DNA of 64,000 bases from Solobacterium sp. (GTDB taxonomy: Bacteria; Bacillota_I; Bacilli_A; Erysipelotrichales; Erysipelotrichaceae). The stretch spans positions 1-64,000 of the forward strand of contig JAKVKC010000004.1 of NCBI GenBank assembly GCA_022486705.1, read 5' to 3'. The notes below the pieces were generated by a model, which was not told the origin of the DNA, searched no databases, and saw only the letters and a program-made list of their open reading frames with translations. Shown piece by piece: positions 58,236 through 64,000 of this stretch; within the stretch, counting starts at the first letter, position 1, and every line of letters begins with the position of its first letter. Both the position numbers and the translations under genes were made by a program.

Positions 58236-60555
58236 TCAGTCGCTCCATCAGCAGGCATTGATGTTTGAAGGCAAAGATCATTGGCATCTGAATACAGATA
58301 AAGATGTCACTTTCAGTGACGGTCCAAATGGCCTGCGCATTGAAGATGAAGATGGCATTGGTTTCAACCATTCAAAGGAAGCTACGGTATTTCCGACCGA
58401 AGCCTGTGTTGGGTGCAGCTTTGATCGAGATCTTTTAGAAGAATTCGGCCGTCTGCTGGCTGAAGAATGCATCTGTGAAAAAGTAGATGTTGTGCTGGGA
58501 CCTGGCGTGAATATTAAAAGAAGTCCTTTGTGCGGACGCAATTTTGAATATTTTTCTGAAGATCCAGTACTGTCGGGGGAATATGCAGCAGCGTATATCC
58601 AAGGTGTGCAGTCGAAAGGCATCGGTACTTCCTTAAAGCATTTTGCTGCAAACTCTCGCGAACTTGGCAGACAGGTCGCAGATTCGATCATGGATGAGCG
58701 GACCCTGCAGGAGATCTATCTAAGACAGTTTGAAATCGCGGTAAAAAAGGGACATCCCTGGACATTGATGGCAGCTTACAACCAATTGAATGGCGTGCAT
58801 TGCTGTGAGAATGAAGAATTGTTCAAAGAAGCGCGCGGCTGGGGCTTTGATGGCATGATCCTTTCCGACTGGGGCGGGGTGGCAGATCCGATCCGTTCGA
58901 TCGCCAATGGCCTGAACTTGGAAATGCCAGGTCCCAGCGGATCCAGTGCATTGATCGAAAAAGCTGTGAAGGAAGGAAGACTGCCGCGGACAGTGCTGCA
59001 GCAGTCATCTGATTATATGAATGCTTTTGTCGAAAAATGCGGGCACTATACGTCTGCGGAATATGATCAGAATAAACATGATGAATTCTGTGAAAGAGCA
59101 GCCGAGGAATCTATTGTCCTTTTGAAGAACAATCATATTCTGCCGCTGAAAAAAACAGAAAAGACAGCTGTGATCGGACCTTTGGCGATGCATCCATGCA
59201 TCCAGGGGACCGGTTCTTCTAAAGTAAATGCTATAGATCAGGACAGTCTGCTGCAGGCATTGGACAAAGAAAAGATCCCATATGCATATGCACAGGGCTT
59301 TTCTATGGACAGTGAGAACATTGATCAGGAAATGCAGAAAGAGGCTTTGGCGATCTCGGAAGGGTGCAGCCATGTCATCGTCATGGTCGGCGAACAGGAA
59401 AAGCGCGGCGGGGAAGGCTTTGATCGCAGCAGTATGGATCTTGCAGTGAACCAGGATACGCTGATCCGTGCATTGATCCACGCAGGCAGAAAAGTCATTG
59501 CCATCGTGCAGACAGGTTCTCCCGTCACACTGCCTTGGCGCAGTGAAGCACAGGCCATTGTGGCGGAATACGCTGCTGGAGCCAGATCCGGTGCAGCCTT
59601 GAAGAGCATTCTGTATGGGGATGCGGATCCTTCCGGACATTTAGCTGAAACATGGCCGCTGCGAAGTGAAGATATTCCAAGCAGCCGCTATTATTCATCC
59701 GACGTTCTGCAGTGCCAATACCGTGAAGCAATCTTTACCGGCTATCGCTACTATGATACTTTCTCCGTGCCAACGGCTTATCCATTCGGCTATGGACTGA
59801 GCTATACAGAATTTGCCTATTCTGATCTGCAGATCAGCCATGAAAAAGACAGCGTGCATGTATCTGTAAAAGTAAAGAATACCGGCAGCCGTGAAGGAAG
59901 AACAGCCGTGCAACTGTATGTTGGCATGAAAGACAGTCGGATCGCCCGTGCCGCAAAGGAACTGAAGGACTTTGCATCGGTCGCTCTGCAGGCAGGTGAG
60001 GAGAAAGAAGTACAATTTGATTTGGGCTTTTCCGCTTTTGATTATTATGATGTGCGGCAGCACCAATTCCAGACGGAACAGGGGACCTATCAGATCATGA
60101 TCGGAAAATCTGTGCAGGATATCGTACTGCAGGGCGAGATAGAAATGGAAGGTGTACAGGATCCATACAGCACGATCAAAAAAACAATGATCCAGCATGA
60201 TGCAGGCATGGTGTATGTATCTGATGAAGCTTTTGCATGCATGCTTGAACATCAGATCCCGACAAGACGCAGTCCGCGCCCCTTCACCCCAGATACGACG
60301 ATCAGAGAGCTGAAAGCCTGCGGCCTGGGAAAATTCATCAATGCTGCTGCCAAAAAGATCCTGACCATGGATGTAATGCATGGCGTGGACGATGCCTCGG
60401 TATTCAATGCGCCGATCCGGCAGATGCTGTGGCTGAAAGAGTATTACACGTGGGACACAGTATATGCAGCGGCAGATTATCTGAATCATCATGGTCTGAA
60501 AGAATGGAACCGCCTGCTGAAAACGCTGAAGAAAAGATCCGTTAAGGAACCTTAA
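58225..60555 (+). CDS. glycoside hydrolase family 3, beta-glucosidase-like
   Basis: A 776-residue GH3 enzyme without a signal peptide, so it acts on imported oligosaccharides or glycosides. Order: TIM-barrel (to about residue 300) with substrate residues KHFAANSRE near 138 and nucleophile Asp215 in GMILSDWGG; the alpha/beta sandwich (about 300-510) with VMVGEQEKRGGEGFDRSSM; then a fibronectin III-like domain (about 560-650). This is the usual beta-glucosidase layout. It overlaps the GT2-MarR fusion by 11 bases. A hairpin CCGTTAAGG/CCTTAACGG straddles its stop but lacks a T run. Confidence 0.92.
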   Translation: MKTDQSLHQQALMFEGKDHWHLNTDKDVTFSDGPNGLRIEDEDGIGFNHSKEATVFPTEACVGCSFDRDLLEEFGRLLAEECICEKVDVVLGPGVNIKRSPLCGRNFEYFSEDPVLSGEYAAAYIQGVQSKGIGTSLKHFAANSRELGRQVADSIMDERTLQEIYLRQFEIAVKKGHPWTLMAAYNQLNGVHCCENEELFKEARGWGFDGMILSDWGGVADPIRSIANGLNLEMPGPSGSSALIEKAVKEGRLPRTVLQQSSDYMNAFVEKCGHYTSAEYDQNKHDEFCERAAEESIVLLKNNHILPLKKTEKTAVIGPLAMHPCIQGTGSSKVNAIDQDSLLQALDKEKIPYAYAQGFSMDSENIDQEMQKEALAISEGCSHVIVMVGEQEKRGGEGFDRSSMDLAVNQDTLIRALIHAGRKVIAIVQTGSPVTLPWRSEAQAIVAEYAAGARSGAALKSILYGDADPSGHLAETWPLRSEDIPSSRYYSSDVLQCQYREAIFTGYRYYDTFSVPTAYPFGYGLSYTEFAYSDLQISHEKDSVHVSVKVKNTGSREGRTAVQLYVGMKDSRIARAAKELKDFASVALQAGEEKEVQFDLGFSAFDYYDVRQHQFQTEQGTYQIMIGKSVQDIVLQGEIEMEGVQDPYSTIKKTMIQHDAGMVYVSDEAFACMLEHQIPTRRSPRPFTPDTTIRELKACGLGKFINAAAKKILTMDVMHGVDDASVFNAPIRQMLWLKEYYTWDTVYAAADYLNHHGLKEWNRLLKTLKKRSVKEP

Positions 60556-60605
60556 CGGGGGGCATAGGAAATATGGTATATTGACCAGGAATTGGAGAAT
60601 GAAAA

Positions 60606-61649
60606 ATGGCTGAAATGCAGATGAAGCACGTGCAGGAACTTCCGACACCGGAAGAATTGAAAAAGCAGTTTCCCGTAACTAAGGAAATTGCGGCTGTAAA
60701 AGAAAAGAGAGATCAGGAAATACAGGATATCTTCACGGGGAAAGATGATCGTTTTCTGCTCATCATCGGTCCATGCAGTGCCGACCGTGAAGATGCGGTA
60801 TTGGAATATATGACGAGACTTGCTAAGCTGCAGGAGAAGGTCAGAGACAGGATCTTAATGATCCCGCGTGTATATACGAATAAACCGCGGACCAAAGGAA
60901 TTGGCTATAAAGGAATGCTTCATCAGCCGGATCCTGCCAAAGGCGAGGACATGCTGGCAGGGATCATTTCCATTCGGCAGCTGCATACTGATGTTGTCAG
61001 AGAGACAGGGTTTACCTGTGCCGAAGAAATGCTGTATCCGGAAAATCATGCATACCTCAGCGATCTGCTGAGCTATGTTGCGGTAGGTGCGCGCTCGGTG
61101 GAAGATCAGCAGCATCGCCTTGTTGCCAGCGGCATCGGCATTCCAGCCGGCATGAAGAATCCGACCGGCGGAGATGTATCGGTCATGATGAATTCCATTA
61201 CTGCTTCTCAGTCTGCACAGACCTTTATTTACCGCGGATGGGAAGTAGAAACAGAAGGCAATGCATTTGCACATGCAATTCTGCGCGGATATGTCGATAA
61301 ATTCGGCAGATCGCATCCGAATTATCATTATGAAGATCTGCAGAATCTGCTGGAGGAATATCATAAGACAGATCTGAAAAATCCGGCAGTGATTGTTGAC
61401 TGCAATCATAACAATTCCGGCAAACAGTTTGCCGAACAGATCCGCATTGCCTTGGACGTACTGCACAGCAGAAGACACAGCGATGATATCAGGAACTTAG
61501 TCAAAGGACTGATGATCGAGAGCTATCTCATCGATGGAAATCAGCAGCCAGGCGGCGATGTATATGGCCAATCGATCACGGATGCATGCCTTGGCTGGGA
61601 AAAGAGCGAAAAGCTTGTTCTTGAATTGGCTGATGAATTGGGCAGATAA
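60606..61649 (+). CDS. aroG: 3-deoxy-7-phosphoheptulonate synthase (DAHP synthase, class I)
   Basis: First enzyme of the shikimate pathway, condensing PEP and erythrose-4-phosphate. The 347-residue TIM barrel shows IIGPCSADREDAVLEY near residue 53, PRVYTNKPRTKGIGYKGML near 83 with PEP-binding Arg/Lys, GARSVEDQQHR near 162, IGIPAGMKNPTGGD near 177, and CNHNNSGKQ near 264. This is the AroF/G/H type. The N-terminal extension before GPCS suggests feedback control by an aromatic amino acid. TTGGAGAATGAAA precedes the ATG. It is followed 15 bases later by a HAD gene. Confidence 0.95.
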   Translation: MAEMQMKHVQELPTPEELKKQFPVTKEIAAVKEKRDQEIQDIFTGKDDRFLLIIGPCSADREDAVLEYMTRLAKLQEKVRDRILMIPRVYTNKPRTKGIGYKGMLHQPDPAKGEDMLAGIISIRQLHTDVVRETGFTCAEEMLYPENHAYLSDLLSYVAVGARSVEDQQHRLVASGIGIPAGMKNPTGGDVSVMMNSITASQSAQTFIYRGWEVETEGNAFAHAILRGYVDKFGRSHPNYHYEDLQNLLEEYHKTDLKNPAVIVDCNHNNSGKQFAEQIRIALDVLHSRRHSDDIRNLVKGLMIESYLIDGNQQPGGDVYGQSITDACLGWEKSEKLVLELADELGR

Positions 61650-61664
61650 AAGAAAGGGAACAAT

Positions 61665-62315
61665 ATGCTGAAGGGTGCAATCTTTGACCACGATGGTCTG
61701 ATGTTCGATACCGAGAAGGTATGGCAGCGCAATTGGCAGAAACAGGCAGCGGCAGCAAATATCATTCTTCCCGAAAGATTCAAATATGATATCAGCGGCA
61801 CATCCGGGTCGACAATGAAAGCAGTGATTGAAAAGTATTATCATGTGTCGGATGGCACAGAGATCATGCATACCGTCATTGACGGTGTCCATCATGATCT
61901 TTCCCTGTCCTTAGAAGAGAAAAAAGGACTGCATGAGATCCTGGAGATGTTCCGGTCCCATGGAATCATCATGGCAGTCGCTTCTTCTTCCGATGAAGAG
62001 ATGATCCGCCGAAATCTGAAGAAGGCGGGTATTGAACTGTATTTTCAGGCAGTCGTGTCCAGCCATCATCTGGCCCGCAGCAAACCGGCACCGGATGTTT
62101 TCTTGGAAGCAGCCAGACAGATCCATCTTGATCCGGCAGACTGCTATGTCTTTGAAGATGCGATCAATGGTGTCAAAGCAGGCTGTGCTGCAGGCTGCCG
62201 AACAATCATGATCCCTGATCTGACGCAGCCGGATGAAGAAACAAAGCAGAGAGCAGCTGCCGTATATCCTTCTTTGATTGAAGCAATGAAAGCAATTGAA
62301 GAAGGAAAGATCTGA
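61665..62315 (+). CDS. HAD hydrolase, beta-phosphoglucomutase-like
   Basis: A 216-residue HAD phosphatase with a helical C1 cap. Motif 1 is IFDHDGLMFDTE near residue 6, where His replaces the usual Met between the Asp residues; motif 2 is VASSSDE near 105; motif 3 Lys lies in ARSKPAPDVFLEAA near 138; and motif 4 is VFEDAINGVKAGCAAG near 163. These enzymes dephosphorylate sugar phosphates or interconvert hexose phosphates. AAAGGGAACAAT is a fair ribosome binding site. It is probably co-transcribed with the DAHP synthase. Confidence 0.9.
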   Translation: MLKGAIFDHDGLMFDTEKVWQRNWQKQAAAANIILPERFKYDISGTSGSTMKAVIEKYYHVSDGTEIMHTVIDGVHHDLSLSLEEKKGLHEILEMFRSHGIIMAVASSSDEEMIRRNLKKAGIELYFQAVVSSHHLARSKPAPDVFLEAARQIHLDPADCYVFEDAINGVKAGCAAGCRTIMIPDLTQPDEETKQRAAAVYPSLIEAMKAIEEGKI

Positions 62316-62325
62316 TCATATTTCC

Positions 62326-62386
62326 ATAAAAAAACAGTCATGATCATAGATGCAATGTCTGATCATAACTGCTTTTTCTATACTAT
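62326..62386. terminator. bidirectional terminator between HAD and deoD genes
   Basis: AAACAGTcATGATCA pairs with TGATCATaACTG across a 13-base loop, flanked by A and T runs on both sides so that it can serve both convergent genes. Confidence 0.75.
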
Positions 62387-62389
62387 TTT

Positions 62390-63100
62390 TCAGTCGGCGA
62401 TAGCTGCATCCAGAGCAATCTGCATCATCTTAGTGAAGCTTGTCTGACGTTCCTCTGGGGTCGTGCATTCATCTGTCACAAAGGAATCAGAGATGGTCAA
62501 CAGACATGCGGCATTCTTATGAAGCACTCTTGCATTGGAGAATAAAGCAAAGCTCTCCATTTCGACGGCAACGCATTTGTGTGCTTCTACTTCTTTCATA
62601 TACTCTTTTGATTCTCTGTAGAATACATCTGAAGAATGGATGATGCCTTCCTGCAGAGGAATGCTGAGCTTAGCTGCGGCAGCTTTGATCTTTGCATTCA
62701 ATGCTTCGGAAGGATACGTCACATCTTCTGCATAGCCGCACTGTTCTTTGGCAAAAGAAGATTCGCTGTAGGCACCGGATGCCAGAACAACATCATAGAC
62801 ATGCAGCTGCTTGACATAGGAACCGGCAGAACCGATCCGGATGATATTTTCAACACCGTACTGACTGAACAGTTCATAGGAATAGATGCCGATAGAAGGC
62901 ATGCCCATGCCGGAAGCCATGACAGTGACAGGCTTTCCTTTCCATGTTCCGGTGTAACCCTGGACGCCGCGGACATTGTTGACCAGTTTTGGATCTGTCA
63001 GGAAGGTATCCGCAATGAACTTTGAGCGCAGGGGATCTCCCGGCATTAAAACAGTTTTGGCGATATCGCCTTTTTGTGCTTCATTATGAGGTGTAGACAT
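62390..63100 (-). CDS. deoD: purine-nucleoside phosphorylase
   Basis: Phosphorolysis of purine nucleosides to base plus ribose-1-phosphate. The 236-residue DeoD-type (hexameric) enzyme shows the His/Gly start TPHNEAQKGDIAKTVLMPGDPLR, phosphate-binding VMASGMGMPSIGIYSYEL near residue 60 (GMGMPS), IRIGSAGSYV near 85, VAVEMESFALFSNA near 178 and the catalytic Asp in ISDSFVTDE near 203. AAAGGAGAATATACT fixes the start at 63100. It lies between the HAD and ddl genes. Confidence 0.96.
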   Translation of the reverse strand: MSTPHNEAQKGDIAKTVLMPGDPLRSKFIADTFLTDPKLVNNVRGVQGYTGTWKGKPVTVMASGMGMPSIGIYSYELFSQYGVENIIRIGSAGSYVKQLHVYDVVLASGAYSESSFAKEQCGYAEDVTYPSEALNAKIKAAAAKLSIPLQEGIIHSSDVFYRESKEYMKEVEAHKCVAVEMESFALFSNARVLHKNAACLLTISDSFVTDECTTPEERQTSFTKMMQIALDAAIAD

Positions 63101-63138
63101 AGTATATTCTCCTTTATTTCTGTCCTTAAAGTATATCA

Positions 63139-63168
63139 AAAAAACAGAGACACTTCCATGTCTCTGTC
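63139..63168 (-). terminator. terminator of the ddl gene
   Basis: Stem ACAGAGACA/TGTCTCTGT with CTTCCA loop. Read on the minus strand it ends in a run of T. Confidence 0.88.
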
Positions 63169-63170
63169 AG

Positions 63171-64000
63171 TTACATTTTTGAACCCTTGGTCCCCTTGGC
63201 TGAATTCTCACTGTAATTGCTGAGAAGGTTCGTATCATAGGAGAAAGTGATTCTTGATCTTCTGCGCTCACGATCCAGGGCCAGTGCGATCAGCTTATCC
63301 ATGAGCTTTGCGAAGGACATGCCATTCTTTTCCCAGAGATAGAAAGCTAAGGATCCCGGAATCGTATTGATCTCATTGACATAGACCTGCTGGGTATCCT
63401 GATCCATCATGAAGTCGATGCGGCATACGCCAGACGCACCGAGCACACGGAATGTCTGCAATGACAGATCCTGGATCATTTTTGTTTTCTCATCAGAGAT
63501 CGGTGCAGGTACAATTCTTGCCGTGCTTGCCATTCCCTTGGAACCGGATGTCTTGGCACCTTTGGCTCCCTCGCCGCCGCCTTGGTACTTATCCTGAAAG
63601 GAAAGCAGTTCATCGCTGGAAGCACTGCCGACCTGTTCGATCACAGATGCTTCGGCATGATAGCAGTCTCCTAAGACAGAGCAGTTCAGTTCGACCATCG
63701 GCTTGACGACTTTTTCGGTAATGATCTTTTCGTCATACTGGCGGGTATCTTCAAAGCATTCCAGATATTCTTCATCATTATGAGCAATCGCAATCCCGAC
63801 GGAGGATCCTGTTCTTGCCGGTTTCAGGATGACGGGATAGATCAGCTGATGGACCTTCTTCAGGATCTCATCCTGATGTTCATCCATTTCGCTGCTGTAG
63901 ACCCAGAACCAATTGGTGATCGGCAGTCCGCTGTTATGGAGAATATTTTTCTGCATGACTTTATCCTGACCGACAGCTGCGCCGTAAAGATCGCATCCGG
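63171..64000 (-). CDS. ddl: D-alanine--D-alanine ligase, N-terminus off window
   Basis: Joins two D-Ala for peptidoglycan; about 276 C-terminal codons are present and the reading frame stays open to the right edge (AAVGQDKVMQKNILHNSGLP). The ATP-grasp domain is clear: YPVILKPARTGSSVGI, ITEKVV, the Mg/ATP residues in CRIDFMMDQD, and VYVNEINTIPGSLAFYLWE. The loop that folds over the active site carries a Gly/Lys-rich insertion (QGGGEGAKGAKTSGSKGM), and the protein ends with a similar basic tail. Supplies substrate for MurF. Any ATG inside the frame near 63956 is internal, not the start. Confidence 0.95.
   Translation of the reverse strand, partial: GCDLYGAAVGQDKVMQKNILHNSGLPITNWFWVYSSEMDEHQDEILKKVHQLIYPVILKPARTGSSVGIAIAHNDEEYLECFEDTRQYDEKIITEKVVKPMVELNCSVLGDCYHAEASVIEQVGSASSDELLSFQDKYQGGGEGAKGAKTSGSKGMASTARIVPAPISDEKTKMIQDLSLQTFRVLGASGVCRIDFMMDQDTQQVYVNEINTIPGSLAFYLWEKNGMSFAKLMDKLIALALDRERRRSRITFSYDTNLLSNYSENSAKGTKGSKM

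Noticed and set aside
60538-60562. Hairpin CCGTTAAGG/CCTTAACGG at the end of the GH3 gene as a terminator
   Set aside because: It is followed by GGGG rather than T residues, so it does not meet the intrinsic terminator pattern.
1-64000. CRISPR array, prophage or insertion sequence
   Set aside because: No regularly spaced repeat-spacer arrays, transposases, integrases or phage structural genes were seen on either strand.

Overview
The window looks like a contiguous piece of chromosome from a low-to-moderate GC Bacillota (Firmicute). The support is the panT-coaBC-coaX and cdaA-cdaR-glmM gene orders, strong AGGAGG-type ribosome binding sites, TGn-TATAAT (extended -10) promoters, CcpA-type cre sites, CIRCE (HrcA) elements and a fused fructose EIIABC. 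No outer-membrane or sporulation genes are visible. The overall flavour (YwaF-type and YhcH-type proteins, WG-repeat lipoprotein, membrane-anchored MurF, a Ddl with a Gly/Lys-rich loop) suggests an anaerobic, probably gut or oral, member of or near the Erysipelotrichia. That placement is inference, not proof. No CRISPR array, insertion sequence, prophage or rRNA was seen.

Layout. 1-4.5 kb: end of a phosphodiesterase, pantothenate uptake and CoA biosynthesis (panT-coaBC-coaX), a nucleotidyltransferase on the minus strand, maf. 4.5-7.8 kb: tRNA-Thr, MFS exporter, AlkD-like protein, GNAT, glutaredoxin-like protein. 7.8-11.9 kb: c-di-AMP synthesis and peptidoglycan precursor operon cdaA-cdaR-glmM. 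11.9-16.4 kb: two-component system, alpha/beta hydrolase and membrane MurF. 16.5-16.8 kb: tRNA-Ser, tRNA-Asp, tRNA-Gly. 17.2-23.2 kb: a catabolic accessory locus with HyuA-like ATPase, IrrE-like zinc peptidase, YhcH/YiaL protein and GntP-like permease, under repeated composite operators and followed by a decayed permease copy. 23.3-25.8 kb: MarR regulator, GT2 glycosyltransferase, YwaF-like membrane protein. 25.9-29.7 kb: DeoR repressor divergent from fruK-fruA. 29.7-37.6 kb: GdpD membrane protein, SpeE-like methyltransferase-fold protein, small proteins, esterase, GltD-like flavoprotein, GNAT and a protein with an ADP-ribosyltransferase signature. 37.7-41.1 kb: sigma-70 factor, YdbC/PC4, CpXC protein, aldo/keto reductase. 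41.2-48.1 kb: large ABC exporter fusion, NUDIX, PDZ protein, VanY-type carboxypeptidase, Cof HAD. 48.1-51.6 kb: serC-serA-larA (minus). 51.7-54.5 kb: CpXC paralogue, membrane Mrr-type nuclease, two Hsp20 genes with CIRCE sites. 54.6-60.6 kb: WG lipoprotein, LOG protein, GT2 fused to a MarR-like domain, GH3 glycosidase. 60.6-64 kb: DAHP synthase, HAD phosphatase, deoD, start-less ddl.

How parts work together. Envelope assembly recurs: GlmM makes GlcN-1-P, Ddl makes D-Ala-D-Ala, MurF joins it to UDP-MurNAc-tripeptide, and the VanY-type enzyme trims it. Carbon uptake (fructose PTS, the HyuA locus) carries cre-like sites and is probably under catabolite control. Genes are packed tightly with many ATGA overlaps, so most clusters are probably operons. 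Intrinsic terminators are abundant and clear.

The most unusual content is the HyuA/zinc-peptidase/YhcH/permease locus, the R-S-ExE ADP-ribosyltransferase-like protein at 36.8 kb, the glycosyltransferase with a C-terminal MarR-like winged helix at 56.9 kb, and genes whose promoters predict leaderless mRNAs.
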